From: Erythroxylum novogranatense
Taxonomy: Eukaryota > Streptophyta > Magnoliopsida > Malpighiales > Erythroxylaceae
NCBI GenBank assembly: GCA_029891385.1
Contig: CM057231.1
Coordinates: forward strand, 18,448,300 to 18,512,299
DNA length: 64,000 nt
Direction: 5' to 3'
The position numbers and the translations under genes were made by a program. Under the pieces are notes generated by a model. That model saw only the letters and a program-made list of their open reading frames with translations, did not search any database and was not told where the DNA came from. Of this stretch, positions 1 through 12,530 are shown piece by piece; position 1 is the first letter of the stretch; every line of letters begins with the position of its first letter.

Positions 1-752
1 AAATCTAAAACTATGGTTGATTACCCCTTGAAGCTCATGGAACTCCGACCTTCGCTACATTTTCGGGAGAATACTGATTTAGCCGCTCATGACTCCGGCC
101 AACTCCATCACTGCTGGAGAATCACCGATACTCATGATCGATTTACGAACTGTTGAAGATGAAGACAATGAACGTTGTGCGTGGTTGAACTCAGTAACGT
201 AATGAAAACCTATTAGAAGCGAAAACAGAAAAGAATGAAAGAAACCGAGAAGAACGAAGAAAAGGAGGAAAAGAAAACTCAGGCGGCCGTCCTTTTTGCC
301 CTAAATGGCAAGTTTTATAGGATACGTCGGGCGGGGTCGAACAAGGGATACTTTGCCAAATATAGGCGGGTAACCCGACATTCGCGCGGCGAATGGTCAG
401 AGTTCGCTCTGCGCGAAGTCCGGATGGTCACTCGTCGCAATAAGTAATTGCATTTAATTTATTCGCCATGCGAATGGAGGTTTGGTTAAGCCCGGCGAAT
501 CTCTCGCAAGATGTTGACTTCTTGAATGTTGACTCCTTTGGTCCTACAAAATACAACCCATTTGCAGTATCAATTGTCCCAATAAAATTATGCGAAATTA
601 ATGACAAATGACAACAAAATACGATAATGTGCAATTTATCAAAACTCAATGTGCGGGACCAAAATAAGCATAAAATCATAGATCGTGAGTCAACGGATGC
701 ATAATTACTAGAGAAAACGGGCCTAATTTATAGTATAAATTTGGTCCAATCA
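1..752 (-). repeat. Element A 3' LTR (fragment)
   Basis: This stretch matches 9937-10692 almost base for base, apart from many 1-3 base indels near CG sites. On the minus strand it starts TGATTGGACC directly after the purine tract at 753-769. The rest of the LTR lies beyond the window. It contains a damaged copy of the palindrome that is perfect at 10401-10416 in the other LTR (here around 461-475). The 70-codon open frame at 235-447 lies inside the LTR and is not a gene. Confidence 0.92.
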
Positions 753-769
753 AATCCCCACACTTAAAC
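753..769 (-). other. Element A polypurine tract
   Basis: On the minus strand the sequence GTTTAAGTGTGGGGATT sits immediately upstream of the TG that opens the 3' LTR. This is the expected place and composition for the plus-strand primer of a Ty3/gypsy element. Two close copies of the same motif occur inside the element at 1903-1918 and 3200-3215. Confidence 0.85.
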
Positions 770-3221
770 CTTTGTACTCTGAACAAAGCTTATAAGAGTC
801 AAAAGGTACAAGAGTAAAAGAAAATTCTGCCCCATGCTCAAACAACAACCAAAATTGACTCAATCCACTTTATCGTAATTCTAACGCAACAAATTGAAAG
901 AGTGCTAATAAAACAAACATTGAAAGAATTTAAGCACAAGAGATTGAACAACGGAGAATCACTCGGGATATGGTGTTTACGCCAACTCACTTGTATAGTA
1001 GGGATATTTTCTCTCAATCTACTTAATACATCTCCTACCATAAGCTTGTATCAATTTTATTTCTCCACTATAAGGACTATCAATTTGAAGATCAAGAGGT
1101 CTTTAAGGGTTGTAATGAGCGGAAGGCTAAATGAATGGATGATGTGAGAAAAGAAAATATGAGCATGGCATAAAATGAGGATTGATGTCAATAATCTATC
1201 TTGAAACTAGACCTCTACTAAACTAAATTTTGATTGATTTTTTTGAGATACTAATCCCATTTTGGGATTCAATACATTATTATCCCTTTTGGAATAAACA
1301 AGACTAACTTTTTTTTCACTAAAATAGAACAAACCGACTATTGACGCTATCTGAAAATAATGCATGCAAATGCTCATATGAAGAAGGCTCAAAGGGCTAG
1401 CAAGGAACGGTGTTTAGGGGTTGGTGTTTGGGGAAAGGGCTGAAAGAAAGAATGCCTCTATCATATCCACAAAATCTAGTCCATCAAGCTTTGAGTAAAA
1501 CCGACACAAGTTCTAGAGAAGCATGAACTAAGCGGATGCACACACAAAATATAGAAGAAAATCTTTGGCTCGAATATCCTTCCAACAAGGTTTTGTCTCA
1601 ATGATCAATCTCAAAACTTAAAACTTAAAATGCTACCTTGTTAGCATGCTCCCATTTACTTTGTTTTGAAAACTTCAAAAGTTAAAATTTTGCCAAAACC
1701 AATTATCGTTCAAGAATGGAGAGCATTTTCACAAAAACTCAAGTATCGATTTGAAACTTATAAGGGCTTTGCATGCAAGGGCACAAAAGAACGAGTCTGA
1801 AAATGTTTGATTGAGTCCAAATTTATCAGTAAAAGCAACGGGCCCACAAAATTATGCACAAGTTTTAATAGGTGTACAATGCAAAATATAAAAGGGAACG
1901 ACTCCCCCACACTTAAACATGGCATTGTCCACAATGACAAAAGTAGCAGGGCACAGAGGAAACGAAACAAAAATAGACAAAACAGAAATGTGGATATAGC
2001 ATGAAGCTCAAAACGACAAGTTACACAACATGAAGGATTCAAAGAGCTAGCCTAGAACAAAAGATATCGAATAAAAGAAAATACAGCAAAAACAAAATAA
2101 CGTAAGATGAAAGAACATGCTAAACTAAATAGGAGGATCATCCTCAACAAAGGTTCGGGAGGGCAAGAAGACGAGGAGCACGAAAAAGAAGGTGAGGCGG
2201 AACTATAGTAAAAGAGTTAGGAGCAGCCGTGACCGGAGGCGGAACGGGTGACTAAAGACGAGTGGTAATCATGTTCAGTATGGAGCGGAAGGTCTAGCGG
2301 TCAGCCTCCATTTGAGTCTCAAGACGACGGATGTCCGCTCGAAGCATGGTCACCTCGGGAGAAGCTGAGGCAACTGCAGGTGGAGGAGACTCATGAGACG
2401 GAACCGCGGAGGGAGCAAGAGGAGGAGGTTTCTCGCTACTGCTAGCATTGTGAGTTTGAGACATGATTCCTGCAATTACAAGTAATAGAAACAAAACTTA
2501 ACCGGCAAAATCATACAGAATCACCCTCCTCGTCGCGACTCACACTCAGAAGTCACCACGAATCGAGGTCCGCATCCATTCGTCATGACGAAAGCGGGGT
2601 GTTCGCTGCGACGAATGGGCTTCTTCGTTAATCGCGACGAATTATGAAGTTCGTCGCGCGACGGCGATTTATTCTCAGAACCACACGGCTTAACAAATAC
2701 CGCTGTACCCTAACTAAACATTAAACAACGAAAATGAAAGCGAACAAAGAAAAGAGGCTTACGAGAGTCGATAGTGGAGGAGACTTTGAAGGAGACGACT
2801 ACGGAGGAATGAGAACAGAGGTGGCGAAGAAACGAGAGAATGAGGAGAAAAGAAAGAGGAAGAAGGAGAATGAATAGGGTGAGAAGCAAACAAAAGGCGC
2901 GAAAGGAAAAGAGGCGAAAGGGTCCTTGGACAAAAGAGATGTCCAACGGTTCGGAGGGTTCGCCATGACGAGGCGATCGCTAGCCGTGGCGAATAAAACG
3001 AAAACCTACATTAGCCAAGGCGAACAAAGAAAGTTCGCATGCGGCGAACCCAAAACATCCCACGTATCAACCATTCACTTCAATCTAATCATGCTTTAGT
3101 AAACTAGAAAGATCATAGAGCTAACAAAGGGAAATCAAATTATTTGCAGCAGAACAGAAAATCCTACCTAACTACATTTAAGCCTATTGATTGGGTCTTT
3201 CCCCCACACTTAAACAATGAA
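770..3221 (-). other. Element A long non-coding 3' region between integrase and PPT
   Basis: About 2.45 kb lie between the end of the integrase remnant and the PPT. Athila elements often have an envelope-like frame here. I see only short open frames biased by purine-rich or pyrimidine-rich sequence (for example 2710-2946 and 1758-2042), with no recognisable signal peptide or transmembrane protein. A small minus-strand frame at 2294-2494 contains a short charged heptad-like stretch but no known domain. The region carries two internal copies of the PPT-like motif (1903-1918, 3200-3215) and a CG-rich cluster at about 2520-3060 with repeated GTCGCGACGA-type words. Confidence 0.7.
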
Positions 3222-4400
3222 TCACAACGATAAAAATTTGCAACAAAAGCAGAGACATATAACAGATAAACAAGTGAGGAAAGAAGTAACTTTGATAATT
3301 ACTGGCGGTTGAGGAGTCCCATGATAGAGCTTGGGCAGATGTCCATTGACCTGAAATCGTGCGCCAGTTTGTTCCTGCAAAAGTTCTATCATACCAAAAT
3401 TATGTACTTTAACTACCACATAAGGCCCTTCCCAACGATGATTGAATTTGCCAGGTTTGAATGTGAAGCGGGCTTTATACAAGAGCACCTTGTCGCCTTC
3501 CTTAAAAGTCTTTTGGAGAAGAATCTTGTCATGTATCAGTTTGGCCTTTTCCTTGTAGAGCCGAGAGTGCTCATATGCTTCAAGTCGCAGCTCCTCTAAT
3601 TCTTGCAGCTGGAGTTTCCTTTCCATTCCCGATAGGTCAAAATCCATGTTGCATTGTTTTATTGCCCAATAGGCCTTATGCTCTAGCTCCACAGGTAAAT
3701 GACAGGCCTTTTCATAAATCAACCGGTATGGGGACATTCCTATCGGGGATTTATAAGCGATCGCCACACGATGCTTCCTCTAAACGCAGACTCAATCCTT
3801 TTAGAGGCTTGACTATCCTTTCCAAAATGTGCTTAACCTCTCTGTTTGAAACTTCTGCTTGACCATTAGTTTGTGGGTGGTAGGCAGTAGAGACCTTATG
3901 GGTAACTCCAAATTTGGAAAGCAAGTTAGTAATAACCGGTTGCAAAATGGGTCCCACGATCACTCACCATTGCTTTGGGAATTCCAAATCGACGAAGATA
4001 TTGGATTTGAGGAATTTAGTATTTGCTGCGTCATCTTGTCTAGTGGTACAGCCTCGATCCATTTCAAACATAGTCCACTCCTAAGAGAATATACACGAAC
4101 CCGAGCGATGGGGAACGGTCCCATGAAGTCGATACCCCAAACATCAAAGATTTCGCAGAACATCATTGGTTGTTGCGGCATCTCATGGCGCTTCCCTAAC
4201 CCTCCGAAACGTTGACACTTTTCGCACGCTTGGCAAAAATGGAAAGAGTCCCGAAAATTGTAGGCGGAAGAATCTCGAATCCAAAACTTTTCTAGTGTTC
4301 TTCTAGCACTAAAATGTCCCCATGCACCATGGAGTGGCAAGCCGATAGTATGTCATTGAATTCTTCATCAGTGACACATCGACGAATCACTTGGTCACTG
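3222..4400 (-). pseudogene. Element A integrase (frame-broken)
   Basis: Three overlapping minus-strand frames together give a Ty3/gypsy integrase. 3960-4340 has the zinc-binding end (histidine, then CQACEKCQRFG) and the first catalytic aspartate in WGIDFMGPF. The second aspartate can be read as SDRGTHF near 3940-3960, but in a frame that breaks just after it. 3751-3963 has [12 protein letters not shown] with the catalytic glutamate. 3222-3767 is the C-terminal part, with [19 protein letters not shown], then KVLLYKARF and the RWEGPYVV core of the DNA-binding fold. No chromodomain follows, which argues against a chromovirus. At least three frameshifts separate the pieces, so it is inactive as written. 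Confidence 0.92.
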
Positions 4401-5809
4401 CATATCTTCCAAAGGTAAGGCTCGTCCCAAATGTAATGCCGAGCTTCACTCTTCAATTTCTGAGCCTGCCCCCGAGTCATACAGATAGGGGTTAAATTTG
4501 TCATTAAGTAATTGACAATATGCGCATACCAAGGCTCCTTGAGAACTGCGGCACACAGGACAGAATCCAGAAAAGAATCACAAGTCAGATCGGAAGAGTC
4601 CACTCCTTTAGTATCTTGTGGTAGTCTGCTCAGATGGTCAGCTACTTGGTTTGCTGCACCGGCTCGATCTTTAATCTCAATATCAAACTCTTGAAGGAGC
4701 AAAGTCCAACGGATCAATCTGGGTTTCGATTGTGGCTTCGTCAAGAGGTACTTAATAAATGCGTGATCGGTGAAAATGATGACATGGGAATTGAGCAAAT
4801 ACTGCCGGAATTTTTCTAATGCGAAGATTATTGCAAAGAGCTCTTTCTCAGTTGTGGTGTAGTTGGCTTGAGCTGGATCTAAAGTTCTGGACGCGTATGC
4901 AATAACTCGAGCTAACTTCTCTTCATGTTTTCCTAACATGGCTCCCACAGCATAATTGGAAGCATCACATGAAAGTTCAAAAGGCAAATGCCAAACAGGG
5001 GCAACCAGAATAGGAGGGGAAATGAGTTTGGCTTTAAGTGTATCAAAAGCCTTTTGGCATGAAGCATTAAACTCAAATTTCTCATCCTTTTGCAAGAGTT
5101 TTGAAAGAGGAAGGGCGATTTTGCTAAAATCCTTAATAAATCGCCTGTAAAATCCTGCATGACCTAGGAATGACCTGATATCACGGACGCAGGTAGGATA
5201 AGGCAGGGAAGATATGACTTCGATTTTAGCTTTGTCGACTTCAATTCCTTTCTTTGAAATCAAATGTCCAAGCACAATACCCTCATTTACCATAAAATGG
5301 CATTTTTCGAAGTTAAGGATCAAGTTCTTCTCGATGCATCTCTTAAGAACTTTAGTCAAGGTTAAAGAGACAGAATCGAATGAATTGCCGTGAACTGTGA
5401 AGTCATCCATGAAGACTTCCATACTTTCTTCCAAAAATCGCGAAGGCGGCCATCCCATCACACAACGCCGAAGGTACCGGGGCATTACATAAACCAAAAG
5501 GCATCCCGCGATACGCAAAGGTGCCGAAGGGACAAGTAAATGTGGTCTTATCTTGGTCCTCAGGTGCAATGGGTACCTGGAAGTACCCCGAGAAACCATC
5601 TAAGAAACAAGAACGCGATTTCCGGCTAGCCTTTCTAGCATCGATCGATGAATGGCAAGGAAAATGGTCCTTCGAGTGGCGTCGTTTAATTTGCGATAGT
5701 CAATACAAACTCGCCATTTAATTTTGCACTCTAGTAGGGATGAGTTCATCCTCTCATTTTCACCACAAGGATCCCGCTTTTTGGGAACCACATGAATGGG
5801 GTGACCCAT
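4292..5809 (-). pseudogene. Element A reverse transcriptase and RNase H (frame-broken)
   Basis: The N-terminal RT piece (5600-5809) contains VVPKKRDP and WRVCIDYRKLNDATR. After a frame break around 5600-5640, the 435-codon frame 4292-5599 carries the RT active site FMDDF (residues 63-67), the thumb/connection segment ([30 protein letters not shown]), and a complete RNase H with the acidic residues D212, E253, D278 and D321 (contexts CDAS, EKEL, FTDH, ADHL). It then runs into the start of the integrase zinc finger. The segment between DYRKLNDATR and FMDDF is damaged: the usual FLDGFSGY and FGLCNAP blocks are visible only by switching frames. In an intact element this enzyme would copy the RNA into DNA. 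Confidence 0.94.
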
Positions 5810-5929
5810 TCACCGTCGAGATGGGATAAATAATCCCAAAGACTTAACAACTTTGTGATTTCCTTTTCACTACATCCAGTTAGCGGGTTCAATCTTCACC
5901 GGGTTGCCTTACCGCCTTGGAACCCTCAT

Positions 5930-6475
5930 TCAAAATATCCTATGAGTGCAAAGGGTCGGGCTAATCCTAGGTATGTCTGCTAATGACCACCCTATTGCGC
6001 GCTTATGCTCTGTCAACACTTTCAAAAGTTGCTTTTCTTCAAGCTCAGATAATGAATTTGCAATTATGACTGGTAATTTATTATTGGGCTCCAGAAAAGC
6101 GTATTTCAATGAGTGAGGTAAGGGCTTTAGTTCTAACTCTGGGGGTTGTAAAATGGAAGGGACCAACTTAGGAAGCTCAAGGGAGAAAAGGTTTCTGCAT
6201 TTTTCTGGACAATTGAAAGAATCAATCGAAGAATTCTCTTGGATGCCGAGCGAACACAATTCAAGATTAGACGACTTATCGTGCAGATCCTCATCAGAGT
6301 CTGAATGAGTAGAAAGAACACTAAGCATGTTGACTCCAAGGAGTGAGTAATCCTCGTATGGGTGTTTCATGGCTTCATACATCTTGAAGCTTATTGATCG
6401 ATCACCTACCTCCATGGTAATCTTCCTTCCATCATATTGATATTTGTACCACCGTCCAGAAGGAAGATTGACCAA
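5930..6475 (-). pseudogene. Element A polyprotein segment between protease and RT
   Basis: This 181-codon minus-strand frame ends in a block typical of Athila/Tat polyproteins just before the RT: ELKPLPHSLKYAFLEPNNK, then LPVIIANSLSELEEKQLL and KRAIGWSLADIPRISPTLC. Its N-terminal part (GDRSISFKMYEAMKHP) is the tail of the protease region. The RT continues at 5809 in another frame. The frame itself is open throughout, so this part of pol is better preserved than its neighbours. Confidence 0.85.
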
Positions 6476-7032
6476 GAATCAAAGAAGTGTCTGCACAACT
6501 TCGAGGTCATGTCCAACACGTAAAATCGGCAGAAACACTAAACCTTTCACTTGGACCAAGATATCCTCGATGATTGCCACTTTGGATGTCGGAATGATCT
6601 ATCACCAACCGTAAGACTACCAAGTAGGCTTTATGCTCTTAACGCCAGGGCTTCATAGATGATTTGGCATTCGTTAATCGCCGCTCCCAAATCCAATAAT
6701 GCTCTCCCAATTGTTACCTTTCCTATAACACAAGGAATGGTAAATGAGCTGGATCTTGGCACTTTATTTGGGATTTGGGGCTTAAATAAAGCCGACACAT
6801 TTGAACTCACCGGACACGTTCATTAGGCCTAAATTTTCGCTTGTTTGTGCACAAATCCTTCGTACTTGGCGTGGCCGCACTTTCTTAATCAAATCCAGCG
6901 GGGCACGTTGACTTCAACCTTCCCAAATAGGTCAATGATTTCTTTTTCGTGTTTGAGCTCATTGACTCTCTTGCTCATCGACACTGAGTTCGAAAAGGGA
7001 GGTCCTTTAAGTTGACTTCCTTCTTGGCTGGT
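6476..7032 (-). pseudogene. Element A aspartic protease region (decayed)
   Basis: No long open frame remains, but the minus strand still reads LLDLGA around 6682-6699. This corresponds to the D-(L/S/T)-G-A active-site loop of retroviral-type aspartic proteases, and it lies at the expected distance upstream of the RT. The flanking frames are broken by several indels. It is placed mainly by context between gag and the pre-RT segment. Confidence 0.6.
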
Positions 7033-8833
7033 TCATTTCGCCGATTTATCCTTATCGCCTCTTCTTCCCGAAATGCTCGATGATTGCTCTTTATCCTCAA
7101 TTGTTGATTGCTTCTTGTTCCTCAACAATTCTTCTTCGCGATCACTCTCTGATCGCACAGCTTGCTTCTCTCTCACTTGAGGTGCTTCTTCAACCTCAAT
7201 TTCCTCGGTGCATTCTTCTTCTTCAGGAATGTCGAAATGCACTTTCTTTCCACTCCTCAACTCAATTGTATTTAAACTCTTCGGGTTTATTACCGTGTTG
7301 GAGGGAATGGATCCACTGCTCCGAGCTTGGTTGTCACTCAAATTATTAGACAATTGGGTGACATAGGCGTTCATGTTCTCGGCCTTGGTCTCCTATTGCT
7401 CCATGCGTTTCTCCAAGGCACTAAAGCGGGCAGCATTCTTAGCAGAGTCCTGTTGGATGAGGTTCACGATGGCGTTGAATTGATTTGCTGTAGAAGTTCG
7501 TTCCTCTTTCATCAACGTCATCATACCATGCAGAAGCTGATTAGTGTCCTCTTTTGGTGGCTGTGGTTGCACCGTCAACGCTTCACGATCGGAAGCTGGT
7601 TTGTAGATGGTCGACTCCACTCCCTTGTTGAAAACGGTTGGGTGCTCTTCCTTCATTATTCCTCCAACTGAAGTTAGGATGAGATCTCCATCCTTCGTTA
7701 TATGTGTTGAGTACGGTCCCACTTAGAATTTTGTCCGCGGGTAAACAATGGACACTTCTTCATACCTTCCGGACAGAATGAAATGTGCATCACCGATCCA
7801 CAAGATTCGCAACTAGGTGCGACGATTCGATGGAAGGCGATGGGCGATGCACATTGATTCTTAAGCTCAGCCGTGATCGAGGATAACTGTGAAGTTATCC
7901 TATGCTCCAAGGAATCCACCTTCGATTCGAGGCTTTTCATACTCTTAGTTTGAGCCGTCATGACTCCTACTTCATTCACATTCCTGGAATCTCTGACACT
8001 ATATTGCTGATGATTTAGGGCCATCCTCTTGATCAAGGCCCATGCTTCAGGTGCGGTGAGGTCAATCAACGAACCTCCCGACGCAAAGATCCAACATTCC
8101 CTTTTCCGATTTTCACCCCATCGTAAAAATATTGAACCAATTGTTCATCAGGGATCTGATGATGGGGGCACCGAGATAACAGATCTTGGAATCTGTTCCA
8201 AAAGTCATATAAGGATTCGTCGTAATCCTGCTTGGCGGAATAAATCTCTTTTCGCATTGACGAAGTCCTCGAGGCTGGAAAATATTTTTCAGAAAGCTTT
8301 CCAAGTTGGCCCAACTATGATAGGCATTCGCGACATGCCTTGGGAGGCTCATGTACCACTCCCGGGCCTTTCCTTCTAACGACAAGTGGAATACCTTCCA
8401 CAGCACCTGATCCAGATGTGCTCCTACAGGCTTCATACTTTGACAGATCATTGTGAGGGCCCAAGATGCATGTAGGGTCCTCTCCCGCCAAACCGTGAAA
8501 TTTGGGTAGGAGTTAATCAATAAACCTTTAACTTCAAATTTACGTCGAAGTTAGGCGACGCGATGAAAGGATCGTAGTTTACGTCCGAGGTTGTAGCTTC
8601 TCGGATGGTTCTACGTCGATGTTCGCATTGTTGTCATCTACGCGTTCTCGGTCACCGTTAAGACCGTGATCTCCATTTCGGTGGTTGACCGGGATATTCT
8701 TGGTGTTCACCATCTCGATTCTAGTCGATCTAGTGTCTAAGTCTTTCTTGCTCTCTCTTGTTTTCCTAAGTTGTCTAAGGTGTCGCTCAATTTCAGGTTG
8801 AAAATGAACTAGCCTAAGTCTACGGGCATGCAC
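7033..8833 (-). pseudogene. Element A gag (frame-broken)
   Basis: Five minus-strand frames tile a plant gypsy gag. 8579-8833 is the N-terminal piece; an internal ATG at about 8713 (MVNTKNIPV) is a plausible start. 8113-8520 has the capsid core SLEGKAREWYMSLP and SWANLESFLK. 8066-8314 continues in another frame with RKEIYSAKQDYDESLYDFW and LLSRCPHHQIPDEQLVQYFY. 7698-8069 has PEAWALIKRMA, a coiled-coil segment (SLESKVDSLEHRI) and a zinc-knuckle-like CESCGSVMHISFC with one residue fewer than CX2CX4HX4C. 7393-7722 and 7033-7374 form the C-terminal coiled coil ending in NTIELRSGKKV, a block common in Athila gag. It would form the particle shell if intact. Confidence 0.9.
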
Positions 8834-9224
8834 AAGAGAAGTTCACCTAAGATAGCTCACTAAAGCGACAATGGATATGAAGGCTTCAATTCACTCGAGT
8901 TCATTGCGGCGTGTAGTAATTATTGCAATGAATCGAATAAATGTAACTTTCATTGCGGCGAATATATGAACTCGCTGCGGCGACTAATGAACTCGCTGTG
9001 ACGAATGATGAACTCGTCACAGCCAAGAAGCACAGACCAGCAAAGCAAACGAATCAGAATAAACACTTAAAACAAAGCATAATGAAATCACAAACAGGAT
9101 TAACACTAAAAACACTTAGGCAGAAAAGAAATTAAATAAAATTATGCAATGCAAACAAAATGTAAACAACAAAAATTAAGATCAAAACAAACACTGGCTA
9201 ACCTAGAGAACCAATTAATTTGAT
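8834..9224 (-). other. Element A 5' untranslated leader
   Basis: This short non-coding stretch lies between the PBS and the start of gag. It contains four variants of the word (T/C)GCNGCGGCGA around 8905-9010, the same word seen in the LTRs. No other feature is seen. Confidence 0.6.
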
Positions 9225-9242
9225 TCCCCGGCAACGGCGCCA
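9225..9242 (-). other. Element A primer-binding site (tRNA-Asp)
   Basis: On the minus strand this reads TGGCGCCGTTGCCGGGGA, three bases downstream of the end of the 5' LTR. Its complement CCCCGGCAACGGCGCCA is the 3' end of plant tRNA-Asp, including CCA, so minus-strand DNA synthesis would be primed by that tRNA. The match is perfect. Confidence 0.92.
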
Positions 9243-9245
9243 ATT

Positions 9246-10692
9246 TGATCGGCGGCTTATCGTTCAATTTAAGAATTGATCCTTGGAAACCGGTCAAATA
9301 AAATTTATACCAAGGATTGCAATACAGGATGCAACCTCGGGTCGACTCTCAAGGAACCAATGCACCAATTGATCCTAGACTAGCCTAATGTTTGAATTAT
9401 GCATGCAATGAAAGCAATAAAAAGGGGGTTTTGATTGATTAATCTAAAATTAAACTAAACTAAAGCAAAGGTAAATATTTTGGGATTTTGAAAGATAAGG
9501 CAATTTAAATTAAATGAGACTGAAAACTATTAATTAAAACTCTCCAAAATGCGGCTTCGGTCATCATCACTCAAAATAAATATCGGGTTTAAAATCCACT
9601 AAGTTTGAAAACACAACCTTAACAACTCGTTAAGTCCAAGATTTAATTGATCAACTCGATAAATTAAAGCTTGTTAAAACCCTAGTGTATGGCATGAAAT
9701 GATTTATGCAATAAGTTAACCAGATAAAACACAATCAATTCAATCAAACACAACTAGGTAGATTAAATTAACTCATGCAAATCTGTTTAACATACATGAA
9801 ACTTCATGTATTTGAACAATATCCAACACAAACTAATCCACACCATAAATCAAAGTTTTACATCCAATTAAACTATAGCGGATTCAATCCATCATATATC
9901 GCAATCTCCAACTCGGAGGTTTTACAAAACATGACAAAATCTAAAACTATGGTTGATTACCCTTGAAGCTCATGGAACTCCGACCTTCGCTACATTTTCG
10001 GAGAATCTTGATTTAGCCGCTCATGACTCCGCCAACTCCATCATCGCTGGAGAATCACCGATACTCATGATCGATTTATTTAACTGTTGAAGATGAAGAT
10101 AGCGAGCGTTATGCGTGGCTGAACTCAGAATACGTAATGAAAACCTAATAGAAGCGAAAACAGAAAAGAATGAAAGAAACGAGAAGAACGAAGAAAAGGA
10201 GGAAAAGAAAAACTACGTGCGGCCGTCCTTTTTGCCCTAAATGGCAAGTTTTTATAGGGATACGTGTGGGCGGGTCGAATAAATGGATACTTTGCCAAAT
10301 ATAGGCGGGTTACGGACATTCGGCTGCGGCGAATGAGCATGGAGTTCGCCGCCGAAGTCCGGATGGTCACTCGTCGCAGCGAAGTAATTGCATTTAATTT
10401 ATTCGCCGCGGCGAATGGAGGTTTGGGTTCGCCCCAGCGAATCTCGCGGTATGTTGACTTCTTGAATGTTGACTCCTTTGGTCCTACAAAATACAACCCA
10501 TTTGCGTATCAATTGTCCCAATAAAATTATGCGAATTAATGACAAATGACAACAAAATACTGACAATGTGCAATTTATCAAAACTCAATGTGCGGGACCA
10601 AAATTAGCATAAAAATCATAGATCAGGAGTCAACAGATGCATAATTACTAGAGAAAACGGGCCTAATTTATAGTATAAATTTGGTCCAATCA
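9246..10692 (-). repeat. Element A 5' LTR
   Basis: This complete 1447-bp LTR reads on the minus strand from TGATTGGACC (10692) to GCCGCCGATCA (9246), giving the canonical TG...CA ends. It is defined by the PBS on one side and by alignment with 1-752 at the other end. It contains the perfect 16-bp palindrome ATTCGCCGCGGCGAAT at 10401-10416, with related words around it. Confidence 0.92.
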
Positions 10693-12530
10693 CCCACACC
10701 AATCAAACATAAAAAACAAACTCATTTCTCCTATTTCAGAACAGATTTCGGGAAACCTCAAACTGGAATTACAAATTGACTTCTTTAAAACATTTGTTCC
10801 CCTATTTTCTTAAGTTTCTAATGACACTAAAATCATTCAATTTAGTTCATAAATCTGAAATTTATAGCCCAAACAATTTTGGATTGGTATTAAACTGAAA
10901 CAGTACACTATACTCAAATTCCATCCAAAAATAGAAAGTCTTAGAAATTGAATTAAAATTCAATTTCTTCAGAGTATTTATATATATATGTCTCTAGTTT
11001 ATTTAAAAATAAGAATCATCTCATTTGGAACTCTATAGATCAATATATCATCTAAAAACTGAAGTATGTTAAGTGAAATATCCAATTCTTGCTCTTCCAA
11101 CCGATACCCTTACTTTGATTCAATTGATCTTTTTCAAATCAATACCAAAAGCTATAAATGTCTGTAGAGAGATAGAGAAATGTATTAGGAATCTATTGGT
11201 TCAAAAATCAGGTCATTTCGAGGTCATACGACAAAGTTATGATCAAAAGAGTAGAATATGTTCAAGCTTATGGAGGGGGCCGCAGAGTCGCAATCGTGAC
11301 TTTCCCCTTCCTGTTTTTCTTCTTCCGACCTGTATTGATAAAAAGGGCATAACTTTCACTAAAAATATCATATTAAGGTCATTCAAAGATCATTTCAAAG
11401 AAGACTTCAAGACCTACAACTTCTATGAATACCCCAAAAAAATATTTTGCCTCAAAAAGGGTGTTTAAAGATTCAAATCAATGTAGTTGTCCCGAATGTC
11501 CATCCTATGTAGCATCACAAACTTCTAATGATCATATTTCTCAACTCCAATGTCCAAAATTTTCATACTATATAGCTCTGAAAAGCTAGAAAAATAATAT
11601 AAAACTTACAAGAAGACAAATTTGTTTAATTCAGCCCAGATTAATACATTATTTCCCATAAAATCAAAACACACATTTTTACCCCTATGAAAAAAACTTG
11701 AAAGTGAAATGAACAATTTGAAAATGTCGTCGGCAAAACACAATCATACTTCATTAACATAAAAAGATAAGAGTTTTTTTTACAAAGCTTTAGTGGGCAT
11801 TTCGAGCCACAATACATCATAATCCAAAAATACAAAGTTTACATAACTAGAATTGTTCAAAATGCAACTAAAGCCTTGTTTTACAAAACTAGCTTAAAAT
11901 ACAAAAGTATGCATAATCAGATTGATGCCTTGACCCTTGATTACTCATTCTCATGTTCTTCAATTGAAGTGGGATGGAAATGGAGGGGTGAGCTGAAAGC
12001 TTGTGGGTAACAGTTGATAATGGAAAAATAAGCAAAACCTTTGAAATATTCATTTGCCAATACAAGTTCTAATTGAATTCATAAAAGTATCATTCTTAAA
12101 TTCATAACCAAAATTCACAAACTACAAATCATGAATGCATCAAACTTGTTAACATCTAATAAGCACATAAACACATCAGAATGGTTTGGGTAGATCCATA
12201 AACATGATGAACTACACGTTTCCACATAATGGTCCTGTGCAGTCATAAACCTGACGTACTATCACAATCCCAAATAGTGATTTTGCGTAGACGTAAACAT
12301 GAGGGAGTCTATGAAGGAGCTCTGTGCCACTAGCGGGCAAGCAAGAGAAGCCTTTAACTTAGTCAACATGCACGTGACATTCTTGAATGGATTACACCAA
12401 ACCCACATAACATGTAATTCATGAATTGAAAACCGTTTTTCCAAATGGCACATTTTGGAATCTTATTTTTCATGAACATAAGATATTTCGAAAACCATTT
12501 CCTAAAACATGATTTCATAAACATATTATC
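10693..12530 (-). repeat. Remnant LTR sequence related to element B (left part of landing site)
   Basis: No gene is seen. Two segments resemble parts of the giant LTR of element B. About 11140-11600 (around the words TTCAAAAATCAGGTC and CCAAAATTTTC) resembles the distal LTR part near 22530-23180. About 11930-12500 (GAGGGGTGAGCTGAAAGC, then GCGGGCAAGCAAGAGAAG at 12333) resembles the proximal part near 13280-13700. The second segment continues colinearly after the insertion, at 30151. Similarity is clear but far below that between the three B LTRs, so this is an older related family. 11640-11900 is not assigned. Confidence 0.6.

Larger units (their letters stand above)
1..10692 (-). mobile_element. 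Element A: Athila-like Ty3/gypsy LTR retrotransposon, truncated at left edge
   Basis: The element reads on the minus strand: 5' LTR (9246-10692), PBS (9225-9242), gag, protease, RT, RNase H, integrase, a long non-coding 3' region, PPT (753-769) and 3' LTR (1-752, cut by the window). The domain order PR-RT-RH-INT is that of Ty3/gypsy. The tRNA-Asp primer site, the absence of a chromodomain, the integrase C-terminus and the PPT of the form AAGTGTGGGG fit the Athila/Tat branch. Every coding domain is recognisable, but the reading frame breaks at least once per domain, so it makes no functional polyprotein as written. The base after the right LTR begins CCCAC. The matching target duplication would lie left of the window and cannot be checked. 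Some frame breaks may be consensus errors (see findings). Confidence 0.93.

Noticed and set aside
2710..2946. Hydrophobic minus-strand frame in the envelope position of element A
   Set aside because: It starts at a non-ATG codon and its hydrophobicity comes from reading a purine-rich strand in reverse; no signal peptide, cysteine pattern or fusion peptide supports an envelope-like gene.
9225..9242. tRNA-Asp gene fragment
   Set aside because: Only the 3' 18 bases match and they sit exactly at the LTR boundary, so it is a primer-binding site.
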